This document shows, piece by piece, positions 7,841 through 16,108 of a DNA stretch of 64,000 nucleotides. The notes beneath the pieces are model-generated. The model saw only the letters and a list, made by a program, of their open reading frames with translations, was not told the DNA's origin and did not search any database. The number at the start of each line of letters is the position of its first letter. The first letter of the stretch is position 1. Origin of the DNA: Flavobacteriaceae bacterium (GTDB lineage Bacteria; Bacteroidota; Bacteroidia; Flavobacteriales; Flavobacteriaceae); NCBI GenBank assembly GCA_018401115.1, contig JAGYKX010000007.1, positions 1 through 64,000 on the forward strand, given 5' to 3'. The position numbers and the translations under genes were made by a program.

Positions 7841-9409
7841 ATGAAATCATTTAAGTTTTTTATTGCAAGTATAATGCTTGTGCTATTTTTATTCGGAACT
7901 AGTTTAAATGCACAAGTTACCTCACATCAAATTGATTCTATAGTTAGTTATGCCATGACAAAATTCAATGTTGCAGGTTCTGCCATTGCTGTAGTCAAGG
8001 ATGGGAAGATAATCCATAATAAAGGTTATGGTGTGAAATCAATAAAGACTAAACAACCTGTTAACCAACATACACTATTTGCAATTGCCTCGAATAGTAA
8101 AGCTTTTGTTACAGCTGGATTGGCAATTTTAGTTGAAGAAGGTAAAATAGATTGGAATGATAAAGTGAAAGAGCATATTCCTGAATTTACTATGTATAAT
8201 GACTATGTTGAAGATAATTTTAATATACTCGATTTGATTACCCATCGTAGTGGGTTACCATTAGGAATGGGAGATTTAATGAATTTTCCTGACGGTACAG
8301 ATTTCACTATGGATGATTTGCTCTCTAGCTTCCAACATTTTAAACCATCATCAGATTTTAGAACTAAATGGGATTATGATAATTTGCTATATTTAGTTGC
8401 GGGCGAATTGATTGCTAGGAAAAGTGGAATGACATGGGAAGCTTTTACAAAAACTCGAATTCTTGAGCCTTTAGGAATGGATAATTCATTTGCATCGTTA
8501 GCTGATATAAAAGACACCTCTAATTTAGCAGCATCCCATTCTGCTGAAACAGGAACGATACGTATAATTCCAACATTTCAACATATAATAAATGGTGCCG
8601 CTGGAGGTATTTTCTCCAATGTGGATGACTTGTGCCAATGGATGTTACTTCATTTGAATGCTGGAAAGTATGGTGTGAATATGGATAAAGAATTGTTTAA
8701 TTCTGCTAATCAAAATGAAATGTGGAAAATTCATACTGTCATGGGAGTAAATAGGGATCCGCGATATAATTCACATTTTTCTGGTTACGGATTAGGTTGG
8801 ATTTTATCTGATGTGATGGGCAATATGAAAGTTGAACATAATGGAGGTTTACCAGGTATGCTGTCTCAAACTATTTTAATTCCAGATATGAATTTGGGAA
8901 TTGTAATTCTAACAAATACAAGTAATGATGGAGGAGATTTGTTTTCTTCTGTGTCCCAAACCATCTTGGATATGTATTTTGAATTAGATGATTTTAAATG
9001 GATTGATAAATATTCAGATTATCTAAAATCAATAGAAAGTGAAAGAGATGCTGTAACAGATAAGGTTTGGGAAAAGGTTGATAGTTTAAAAGTTAAATCA
9101 ATTGATGTCAAAAAGTATATCGGTTTATATAAAGATAGTTGGTTCGGGAATTGTGAAGTATTTATGAAAGGAAATCAACTTTGGCTTAAGTTCTATCGCT
9201 CCCCAAAATTGAACGGACCATTGTCTTTTTATGAGGATGAAACTTTTGCTATTAAATGGGAATATCAAGATATGAATGCAGATGCTTTTGTGATATTTAC
9301 CTTAGATGATAAAGGAAATGCTGAAAGTATCAGGATGAAAGGTATATCACCGAACATAGATTTTAGTTTTGATTTTCATGATTTAGATTTAAAGCGTGAA
9401 AAATACTGA
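7841..9409 (+). CDS. Serine hydrolase, class C beta-lactamase family
   Basis: The 522-residue product has a signal peptide (residues 1-24, LNAQ) and a penicillin-binding/beta-lactamase fold. The three catalytic motifs are visible: S-x-x-K at 84-87 (SNSK), Y-x-N at 179-181 (YDN) and H-x-G at 333-335 (HNG) in place of KTG. Replacement of KTG by HxG is usual in esterase/peptidase members rather than true AmpC beta-lactamases. The C-terminal 130 residues form a DUF3471-like beta domain. The likely role is hydrolysis of an ester, amide or D-amino-acid peptide in the periplasm. It stands alone between two structured intergenic elements. Confidence 0.85.
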   Translation: MKSFKFFIASIMLVLFLFGTSLNAQVTSHQIDSIVSYAMTKFNVAGSAIAVVKDGKIIHNKGYGVKSIKTKQPVNQHTLFAIASNSKAFVTAGLAILVEEGKIDWNDKVKEHIPEFTMYNDYVEDNFNILDLITHRSGLPLGMGDLMNFPDGTDFTMDDLLSSFQHFKPSSDFRTKWDYDNLLYLVAGELIARKSGMTWEAFTKTRILEPLGMDNSFASLADIKDTSNLAASHSAETGTIRIIPTFQHIINGAAGGIFSNVDDLCQWMLLHLNAGKYGVNMDKELFNSANQNEMWKIHTVMGVNRDPRYNSHFSGYGLGWILSDVMGNMKVEHNGGLPGMLSQTILIPDMNLGIVILTNTSNDGGDLFSSVSQTILDMYFELDDFKWIDKYSDYLKSIESERDAVTDKVWEKVDSLKVKSIDVKKYIGLYKDSWFGNCEVFMKGNQLWLKFYRSPKLNGPLSFYEDETFAIKWEYQDMNADAFVIFTLDDKGNAESIRMKGISPNIDFSFDFHDLDLKREKY

Positions 9410-9480
9410 TTGGTTGGATTAGAAGAATTTGACGAATGTTTGTTAAGGAATGGTTATCGTATTTTAAAATAAAAAAAAGC

Positions 9481-9540
9481 CAACAATGGCTACAACGGCA
9501 ATACTCCCTAATGGTCGTACTGCGTGTAGCCGAGGCCGTT
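9481..9540. repeat. Intergenic hairpin-forming element
   Basis: Contains ggctaca (9488-9494) paired with tgtagcc (9525-9531) and aacggc (9494-9499) paired with gccgtt (9535-9540). It is followed by CGTTACCCAACATTATG, similar to CGTTAGAGCCAATAT upstream of the MBL gene, and then by a new signal-peptide frame. Confidence 0.5.
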
Positions 9541-9550
9541 ACCCAACATT

Positions 9551-9634
9551 ATGAAAAAAATACTCCTAATTACATTATTACTTTTTCAATCGACTATTTA
9601 TGCGCAAGAAAACTCTAGATTCATTGTAAATTGA
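9551..9634 (+). pseudogene. Orphan signal peptide, truncated exported-protein gene
   Basis: A 27-codon frame reads MKKILLITLLLFQSTIYAQENS and ends at TGA a few codons later. It has a complete signal peptide with a YAQ cleavage site but essentially no mature protein, so it is best read as the stump of a gene whose body was lost. Its start follows directly on the hairpin element, as expected for a cassette gene. Confidence 0.6.
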
Positions 9635-9741
9635 TTCATGATTATATTTTAAAGATTAAATAACACTATCAATACTTATTCGTATCAAGTTTATTTAAAA
9701 GTAATTGATTAACATGAATGCAGCAAGAAATGCTTGTATAA

Positions 9742-9981
9742 AGAAATGAACCTCAACACGATAGACCATCTGCAGAATCGACAGCTTCAGTAAATTCCTG
9801 TTTTGATACGATTGAAAATAACTATGATGATCGGATTGATAGTCTTGATTTAAACTGCAAGAATCATCTTCCTAATCAGAAGTATTACAATAGTGTGAAA
9901 ATTGATTTAAATAAAGGGGAGTATTTTTTTGCTAATGAAAATGAAGCAAGAAAATTAGGTTTTCGAAGATCAAAAGTTTGA
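9742..9981 (+). pseudogene. C-terminal fragment of an unidentified protein
   Basis: Eighty codons open from a preceding stop with no start codon. The end reads YYNSVKIDLNKGEYFFANEN followed by EARKLGFRRSKV. The ending 'KGE.FFANE.EAR..GFRRSK' is reminiscent of the small C-terminal domain found after nucleases (Ada-like or 'sunset' type), but I would not assign function. It may be the distal part of a gene whose start was deleted. Confidence 0.4.
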
Positions 9982-10100
9982 TTGAAATCCACAAAATAGA
10001 TATCGAGTCTGTGCTAGAATTTTGTGCTAGATAATCCCATCAATTACCACCAATTACCCGTTTTGTGTCTCTGATAAAATCCAAGAAAAATCACCCCGCA

Positions 10101-10133
10101 TTTGGTATAATCCCAATATTTGTTGTATCTTTG
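10101..10133 (+). promoter_or_regulatory. Promoter of the initiator tRNA gene
   Basis: TTTG (10101-10104) and TATCTTTG (10126-10133) match the Bacteroidota -33 TTTG and -7 TAnnTTTG elements, with 21 bases between. The tRNA begins 10 bases after the -7 box. Confidence 0.7.
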
Positions 10134-10143
10134 CCATCCATAT

Positions 10144-10217
<74 letters not shown>

Positions 10218-10230
10218 AAAGCAAAACAAG

Positions 10231-10260
10231 AAAGCACCCATTAGGGTGCTTTTCTTTTTT
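10231..10260 (+). terminator. Rho-independent terminator after tRNA
   Basis: A 9-bp stem aaagcaccc / gggtgcttt with loop atta is followed by a T-rich run to 10260. Confidence 0.85.
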
Positions 10261-10276
10261 AGAATATAGCTGTTTT

Positions 10277-10663
10277 TTAATTAAAAAAAACATCGTAAAG
10301 ATACCTTCCAGGAACCAGTGTAAACCCACCTGCTATAATTAAACCTGCCCAGAATAGTATGACCATTCCTCTTGAGTGGGCTTTAATATCCCCTTTCCTA
10401 ATATGGTAAATACTCTTTGGAACAGTGTATATAGTCAGAAGACTGAGTAAATGTATCCAACCAAAATGATCAATAAATTGCGGGCCCACTCTGGCCTCCA
10501 TGAAAAGAGATATGCCAGACTGAATAAACATTAAGATCATATAGGTCCAGCCAAGGATTTTATGATTTGCAGAACCCTTAGTTGAAAAATAAATTAAATA
10601 TGCACCTATAACTAGGCATGGACTTACTGCAATTAAATGAATGGTTCTTAGTAGTTCATACAT
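10277..10663 (-). CDS. DUF2306-like integral membrane protein
   Basis: With start at ATG 10663 the product is 128 residues with four predicted membrane helices (LLRTIHLIAVSPCLVIGAYLI cut to its core, then ILGWTYMILMFIQSGI, WIHLLSLLTIYTVP and GMVILFWAGLIIAGG). The pattern of a conserved His in the first helix and 'K.H...GW.Y...M' fits DUF2306, small four-helix membrane proteins of unknown function. A longer frame could begin with TTG at 10672, but that codon lies inside the promoter box, so ATG is preferred. It stands alone, convergent with the tRNA unit. Confidence 0.65.
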   Translation of the reverse strand: MYELLRTIHLIAVSPCLVIGAYLIYFSTKGSANHKILGWTYMILMFIQSGISLFMEARVGPQFIDHFGWIHLLSLLTIYTVPKSIYHIRKGDIKAHSRGMVILFWAGLIIAGGFTLVPGRYLYDVFFN

Positions 10664-10669
10664 TGTTTT

Positions 10670-10677
10670 CAAAAATA
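10670..10677 (-). promoter_or_regulatory. -7 promoter box, near-leaderless start
   Basis: TATTTTTG on the minus strand matches TAnnTTTG and ends only 6 bases before the ATG of the DUF2306-like gene. No good -33 element was found. Confidence 0.5.
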
Positions 10678-10986
10678 GATATTTTGAAGGCTTTTTTCTA
10701 ATGGACGTATACCAAAAATTAAACTCTCATCATATTAATACTATTGGTGGGCCTCTAAAGTTACCCTAAATTTGATTGATCTTAAAGTTCCCCTATGTTC
10801 CTTTTAAGATATATTTAGTTAATGGATCAAAGCCTTTCAGCTTACTGAAGGGCTTTGTTGCTTTAAAGCACTCATTTTTACTCGCCCAAAGTATAATCAC
10901 AGGTCTCTAAGTGATAATAAACCCTCCTTTTGATTCATTCTGTTTAAATTATTAGTACATTAGTTAAACAAAATAATCCAACAACC
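10678..10986. other. Gene-free stretch with one strong hairpin
   Basis: No gene was found. A 13-bp stem (caaagcctttcag at 10828-10840 against 10845-10857, one G-U pair, loop ctta) is present but lacks a clear T tract. A TACATTAG box (10956-10963) lies 23 bases before the GLPGLI gene. Confidence 0.5.
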
Positions 10987-11796
10987 ATGAAAACAACCTT
11001 CTTTATACTTTTCTCTGCTTTTTTAATTAACAGCAGCCCCTTTACAGCGTCGGCTGAAAGTCAATATTTTCAGGGCAAAGCGTACTATTTTTCTCAGTCT
11101 AAAATGGAGTTAGGGAATTGGGGTGCTCGAATGAGTGAAGCTCAGAAAAAACAAATGAAAGAAAGGCTCAAAAATAGGTTAGAAAAGACCTTTGTACTCA
11201 GTTTCAATAAAGAGGCATCTTTCTTTAAGGAGGAAGAAAAAGTAGACGCCTATTCAGGAGCTACGGATTCATGGGGAAGTAACTTCTCGAGGGGGCCACA
11301 ATACAAAAATATTCAAGACAACAGCTTGGTTCAAGAGCAAGAATTCTACGGGAAAAAGTTTTTAGTGAAAGACAAACTTCAAGAAATTAATTGGACTATG
11401 GGCGCTGAGTCTAAATTAATAGGGCAGTATATGTGCTTTAAAGCTACTGCTTCCATCCCTACAGATGACTTAAGTTGGTACGATTTTTCTTGGAGCAAAC
11501 TCAATGAAAGTACAGAAGAAAAAGCGGTAGAATACACTCAAGTAGAAGCTTGGTACACTTTGCAGATTCCACTGAGACATGGACCCGCTGAATACTGGGG
11601 CCTTCCTGGTCTTATCCTTGAAGTGAGTGCGGGTAACACCACCATCTTGTGTTCACAAATAGTGCTAAACCCTAAAGATGGTGTAGACATTAAAATTCCT
11701 GAAAAAGGGAAAGAAGTCACTAAAAAAGAGTACCAACAAACCCTTGTGGGTAAAATGCTCGAGATGAGAAACAACAGGGGCAGAAGATCCAACTAA
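10987..11796 (+). CDS. GLPGLI family exported protein
   Basis: The 269-residue product has a signal peptide (residues 1-23, ending ASA) and the family-defining motif G-L-P-G-L-I at residues 205-210, within EYWGLPGLILEV. GLPGLI proteins are Bacteroidota-specific, periplasmic or secreted, of unknown function, and are very often encoded next to a TonB-receptor-like barrel. That is the case here: the barrel gene starts 19 bases downstream, so the pair is probably one operon and may act together in uptake or export of a ligand. The N-terminal third is charged (MSEAQKKQMKERLKNRL). Confidence 0.9.
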   Translation: MKTTFFILFSAFLINSSPFTASAESQYFQGKAYYFSQSKMELGNWGARMSEAQKKQMKERLKNRLEKTFVLSFNKEASFFKEEEKVDAYSGATDSWGSNFSRGPQYKNIQDNSLVQEQEFYGKKFLVKDKLQEINWTMGAESKLIGQYMCFKATASIPTDDLSWYDFSWSKLNESTEEKAVEYTQVEAWYTLQIPLRHGPAEYWGLPGLILEVSAGNTTILCSQIVLNPKDGVDIKIPEKGKEVTKKEYQQTLVGKMLEMRNNRGRRSN

Positions 11797-11815
11797 TCTA
11801 ATAATTTCTTTTTGT

Positions 11816-14527
11816 ATGAAAAAGTGCCTTTTATGGTTAGCCATATTGCTTCCTGTCGTACTATTGGGTCAAATAAAATTGCAAGGGGTTGTCATGGACA
11901 GCCTAAACAATCCATTAGAACTTGCCAGTGTGGTAGCCATTAACAAAAAAACCAATGGGTTTGAGTCCTATACCATCACCAATAAAGACGGTGCTTACAG
12001 CCTGGAACTAAAAAAAAATACCGCCTACAGGGTTCAGGTGAGTTATATTGGGCTTAAGACCCAAAACGATTCCATTAACACAACGGATATAGACCTCAAC
12101 AAAGATTACAACCTTATCCCTGAGTTTGCCTTAGATGAGGTTGAGCTGGTGTATAAAATGCCGGTGGTGGTTAAAGGAGACACCTTAGTGTACAACGCAG
12201 ATTCTTATACCAATGGGTCTGAGCGAAAACTGGAAGACATTATAGATAAGCTTCCGGGGGTAGAGATCAATGAAAGCGGACAAATAGAGGTAGAAGGAAA
12301 AGTAGTGAATAAACTCATGGTGAACGGCAAGGATTTTTTTGACGGAGACACTAAGGTGGCCACAAAAAACATTCCTTCCAATGCGGTAGATAAAATCCAA
12401 ATCCTTAAAAATTATTCTGAAGTAGGTCAATTGAGTTCGGTGAGAAACAACCAGGACAATGTGGCTATAAATATTAAACTCAAAGAGGGAAAAGAAAATT
12501 TCTGGTTTGGTAATGTCACCACAGGAAGTGGTGTGGCTCCTGAGGAAACCCTCTATTTAGCACAACCAAAGTTGTTTTACTACAGCCCTAAATACAGTAT
12601 TAATTTTATTGGGGATTTGAATAATATTGGTGAAATAGGCCTATCTAGAAGAGATATTAGGGGCTTTGGTGGTGGTTTTAATCCACCGAGTAGCACTAGT
12701 GGAACCAGTATTAACTTAGGAGACAACAGCCTAAATTTCCTGACAAACCAAAACAACGCCCTTAGAATAGAAAACAAACTGGCTACAGCTAATTTTAGTT
12801 ACTCCCCAAATAAAGCCTTAGATATTAGTGGTTTTTTAATCCTTAACAGCAGTAAAATTCTTTCTAAAGAAGTTAGTCTCATCCAATATACTAACCCAGA
12901 GTTGGGTATACCAGATGAAGCTACGGACCAAGAAGGAAACGAAAGATCCAATCAAGCCTTAGCAAAACTCAGCCTTTCTTACAAACCAAACTTTAGCAAT
13001 CAAATAGATTACGATATTTTGGGAAGGACTTCTAACGACACCCAAAACCAATCCATTTTCTCTTCTGTTATTGGTAGTACCGTTCAAACAGAAGAAGTAA
13101 AGCCCTTTAATATTAACCAAAGTCTCAAGTATTATTTCACCCTAGACCAGAACAATATATTCGCTTTTGAATCACAACACCTCATCAAAGATGAAGATCC
13201 AATTTACAATGCCATTCTAGACAACAGCGATGGTGCTAATCCTTATATGGTTACAGCAAACGCTATTGGATTCAACAGTGGCTTTTCTGATTATAATATA
13301 GGGCAAAACAGAAGAATCAAGAGCAATCAATTAGACGCTAAATTGGATTATTATCACATAATAAATTCAAAGAGCAATATTAATATTACCCTTGGAACCA
13401 TTCTGAGCTACCAGCAATTCAACTCTACTATATTTCAGTTTTTAGAAGACAATAGCCTACTGATTCCAAGCCCAAACTTCAATGAAGGAAAAGCAAGTAA
13501 TGATGTTAGTTATGCTTTTAAGGATTTTTATATAGGAGCACATTATAGGTTTAGGACCGGCAAATTCACCTTTACACCTGGTTTTTCTGTACATGCTTAC
13601 GGGAACAACAACACCCAATTTCAAGAAACTTTCACAGATAACTTCGTAAAACTTCTGCCAGATTTTGAGACTAGAATTCAGTTAAAAAAAGGAGAAAGCC
13701 TCACCTTTAATTACAATATGAGAAACCAATTTACAGACGTTACCCGTTTGGCCCAGGGATTGGTTTTAAACAATTACAACAGCATTCAATTTGGAAATCC
13801 AGACTTGCAAAATGCCCTGTCCAACAACTTGAGCTTGCTCTACAGCAGCTTTAACTTGTTCAATTACACCAATGTATTTGTCAGGGCTGCCTACTCAAAT
13901 AATATAGACCAAATCAGGAGCCTTACAAACTTTGAAAATGTGATTAGAACTAGTACTTTTTTTAACTCTAGTTTTGCAGATGAAAACGCCAATATTTTCG
14001 GGAGAATTCAAAGGACTTTTGGGAAAATTAGAGCCAGTTTTAATGCGAGTTTAAATTACTCAAAAATAAACCAGTTTATTCAAAATCAGGTGTCCGTAAA
14101 TGAGGGAGTTACACAAACCTACACCCCTGGAATACGCACCAATTTTAAGGTAGCACCCAATGTGAGTTTTAACTATAGGTATGGTGTAACTACCAACAAC
14201 CAAGGAAGCCGTAAAACTACTTTTACCAACCGTGCTCCATCCGTGAATTTTGACGCCTACATACTTAAAAAAATTACTTTTAGAACAGATTACACCTATA
14301 CCTCTCAAGACATTGGAAATGGTCAATCGCAATCTTTTCAAAACTGGAATGGAAATATTTCATACAGAAAAGACAAAGATGCCAAATGGGAATACCAATT
14401 AAGCGGCACCAACCTACTCAACATAGACGCGCAAATTAGAAACAACGCCAATAATATTTCTGTCTTTACCTCGGAAACATTCATTCAACCAAGGTTTGTA
14501 ACTTTTAGGTTTATTTACAGCTTATAA
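11816..14527 (+). CDS. TonB-receptor-like outer-membrane barrel with CarboxypepD-like domain
   Basis: The 903-residue product has a signal peptide (residues 1-18, LLGQ), a carboxypeptidase-regulatory-like Ig domain (about 20-105, KLQGVVMDSLNNPLELASV), a plug-like domain (about 115-225) with KLPGVEINESGQIEVEGK and VMVNGKDFF-like motifs (here KLMVNGKDFF), and a long C-terminal beta-barrel ending in FRFIYSL, a typical barrel-terminal aromatic pattern. This is the outer-membrane beta-barrel type related to TonB-dependent receptors. It forms a pair with the preceding GLPGLI gene (19-base gap). The ligand is unknown. A gap of 14 bases separates it from the FAD oxidoreductase gene, which has its own promoter box. 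Confidence 0.85.
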   Translation: MKKCLLWLAILLPVVLLGQIKLQGVVMDSLNNPLELASVVAINKKTNGFESYTITNKDGAYSLELKKNTAYRVQVSYIGLKTQNDSINTTDIDLNKDYNLIPEFALDEVELVYKMPVVVKGDTLVYNADSYTNGSERKLEDIIDKLPGVEINESGQIEVEGKVVNKLMVNGKDFFDGDTKVATKNIPSNAVDKIQILKNYSEVGQLSSVRNNQDNVAINIKLKEGKENFWFGNVTTGSGVAPEETLYLAQPKLFYYSPKYSINFIGDLNNIGEIGLSRRDIRGFGGGFNPPSSTSGTSINLGDNSLNFLTNQNNALRIENKLATANFSYSPNKALDISGFLILNSSKILSKEVSLIQYTNPELGIPDEATDQEGNERSNQALAKLSLSYKPNFSNQIDYDILGRTSNDTQNQSIFSSVIGSTVQTEEVKPFNINQSLKYYFTLDQNNIFAFESQHLIKDEDPIYNAILDNSDGANPYMVTANAIGFNSGFSDYNIGQNRRIKSNQLDAKLDYYHIINSKSNINITLGTILSYQQFNSTIFQFLEDNSLLIPSPNFNEGKASNDVSYAFKDFYIGAHYRFRTGKFTFTPGFSVHAYGNNNTQFQETFTDNFVKLLPDFETRIQLKKGESLTFNYNMRNQFTDVTRLAQGLVLNNYNSIQFGNPDLQNALSNNLSLLYSSFNLFNYTNVFVRAAYSNNIDQIRSLTNFENVIRTSTFFNSSFADENANIFGRIQRTFGKIRASFNASLNYSKINQFIQNQVSVNEGVTQTYTPGIRTNFKVAPNVSFNYRYGVTTNNQGSRKTTFTNRAPSVNFDAYILKKITFRTDYTYTSQDIGNGQSQSFQNWNGNISYRKDKDAKWEYQLSGTNLLNIDAQIRNNANNISVFTSETFIQPRFVTFRFIYSL

Positions 14528-14529
14528 AC

Positions 14530-14537
14530 TACCTTTG
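14530..14537 (+). promoter_or_regulatory. -7 promoter box, leaderless start
   Basis: TACCTTTG matches TAnnTTTG exactly and ends 4 bases before the ATG at 14542, so transcription would start at or next to the start codon. Confidence 0.6.
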
Positions 14538-14541
14538 CACC

Positions 14542-16098
14542 ATGAGTGCACTCGTTCAAATTGTCATAAAACCGCAGCAGCAGGAAGATCTAGAATTCAT
14601 CTACCGCTTAGGACTTCAGAAGGCCAAACTAAACCCAAATGAGGTGGTAGATTGGCGCATTAGAAAACGTTCCTTAGACGCTCGTAAAGCGACCATTAAA
14701 ATGAATGTACAGCTGGAGTTTTGGAAAGTGGGTGAAGTGAGGGAGCCAACGCAAGTCTGGACAGCAAAAACAGTAGATTCAGAGAAAAAAATCGCTATTA
14801 TTGGGGCAGGCCCCGCAGGATTATACGCTGCTCTAAGGGCCATAGAAGCTGGCATTACCCCTGTGGTGTTCGAAAGAGGAAAAGACGTACGCGCGAGGAG
14901 ACGGGATTTGGCTGCCATTAACAAAGAACAAACCGTTAATCCAGAATCCAATTATTGTTTTGGAGAAGGGGGTGCTGGAACCTATTCTGACGGTAAATTA
15001 TACACCCGATCTAAAAAGAGGGGTAATGTACTTAAAGCCTTAGAGTGGTTGGTTCACTTTGGTGCCTCTGAAGATATTCTAGTGGAGTCCCACCCTCATA
15101 TTGGCACCAATAAATTACCCGCCATTATTACGGCCATGAGAGAGGCAGTAATAGCCCATGGAGGTGCGGTGCATTTCAATGCCAAACTCACCGATATTAA
15201 AATAGAAAATAAAAACATTAAAGGACTCGAAATAAACGGAGATACCTGGCATGACTTTTCAGAAGTAGTCTTAGCTACCGGACACTCCGCACGAGATATT
15301 TTTTACTTACTTCATAAAAGAGGGGTTACTATTGTCGCCAAACCTTTTGCACTAGGGGTTCGTGTAGAACACACCCAAGAATTAATCAATGACATTCAAT
15401 ACCATGGAGACCACCAAAATCCCTACCTACCGCCGGCATCTTACGCGTTGGTAGAACAGGTAGACGGCATGGGGGTTTATTCTTTTTGCATGTGTCCGGG
15501 AGGCATTATTGCCCCCTGTGCTACGGAAAAGGAAGAAGTGGTGACCAATGGTTGGAGTCCAAGCAAGAGAAATAATCCCTATGCCAACTCCGGTATTGTG
15601 GTGAGTGTTACTCCAGAAGACTTACCCAATTACAAGGAGAATGATCCTTTTGTGTGCCTCGATTTTCAGAAAAAAGTGGAGTATGACTGCTGGGTTGCTG
15701 GGGGTAAAACACAGCGAGTACCCGCCCAGAGAATGGTAGATTTTGTACAGGGTAAAACCTCTACAGACTTTCCAAAAACCTCTTATCAGCCCGGGATTGT
15801 GAGTGTGAATCTAGCAGAAGTATTGCCACCACTGATTGCAAAAAGACTGCAAAAGGCATTTATAAAATTTGGCCGTAAAATGAAAGGCTATTACACTAAT
15901 GACGCGGTCTTACACGCGCCTGAAAGCAGGACCTCCTCCCCAGTATCAATCCCTAGAGACCCAGAAACAATGGAACACCTAGACATTAAAGGACTGTATC
16001 CCTGTGGAGAAGGAGCGGGCTTAGCTGGTGGTATTATTTCTGCCGCTATAGACGGTATTAACTGTGTAGACGCTATTGCCCAAAAATGGAGTTTGTAA
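14542..16098 (+). CDS. FAD-dependent oxidoreductase (COG2509 type)
   Basis: The 518-residue product starts with an 80-residue leader domain (KPQQQEDLEFIYRLGLQKA and VVDWRIRKRSLDARK) followed by a Rossmann motif G-A-G-P-A-G at 88-93 and 'FERGKDVRARRRDL', then NYCFGEGGAGTYSDGKL. This order is that of the large FAD-dependent family annotated as NAD(P)/FAD-dependent dehydrogenases related to COG2509, whose substrate is not known. The C-terminus has GLYPCGEGAGLAGGI, the usual FAD-binding close. It is cytoplasmic with no signal peptide. The gene ends 10 bases from the convergent TolC gene. Confidence 0.85.
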   Translation: MSALVQIVIKPQQQEDLEFIYRLGLQKAKLNPNEVVDWRIRKRSLDARKATIKMNVQLEFWKVGEVREPTQVWTAKTVDSEKKIAIIGAGPAGLYAALRAIEAGITPVVFERGKDVRARRRDLAAINKEQTVNPESNYCFGEGGAGTYSDGKLYTRSKKRGNVLKALEWLVHFGASEDILVESHPHIGTNKLPAIITAMREAVIAHGGAVHFNAKLTDIKIENKNIKGLEINGDTWHDFSEVVLATGHSARDIFYLLHKRGVTIVAKPFALGVRVEHTQELINDIQYHGDHQNPYLPPASYALVEQVDGMGVYSFCMCPGGIIAPCATEKEEVVTNGWSPSKRNNPYANSGIVVSVTPEDLPNYKENDPFVCLDFQKKVEYDCWVAGGKTQRVPAQRMVDFVQGKTSTDFPKTSYQPGIVSVNLAEVLPPLIAKRLQKAFIKFGRKMKGYYTNDAVLHAPESRTSSPVSIPRDPETMEHLDIKGLYPCGEGAGLAGGIISAAIDGINCVDAIAQKWSL

Positions 16099-16108
16099 GC
16101 CTGGTCTT

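Larger units (their letters stand above)
9410..10100. other. Decayed stretch between the hydrolase gene and tRNA
   Basis: About 700 bases with no intact gene. They hold a hairpin-rich element (9481-9540), an orphan signal peptide frame (9551-9634) and a C-terminal protein fragment (9742-9981). The remainder shows nothing I can support. Confidence 0.6.

Noticed and set aside
7640..9540. Canonical integron attC sites
   Set aside because: Hairpins are present, but I could not match paired R' (GTTRRRY) and R'' (RYYYAAC) boxes consistently, and no integrase gene is visible.
9436..9618. Plus-strand 60-codon frame
   Set aside because: It crosses the hairpin element, has no coding character and conflicts with the signal-peptide frame at 9551.
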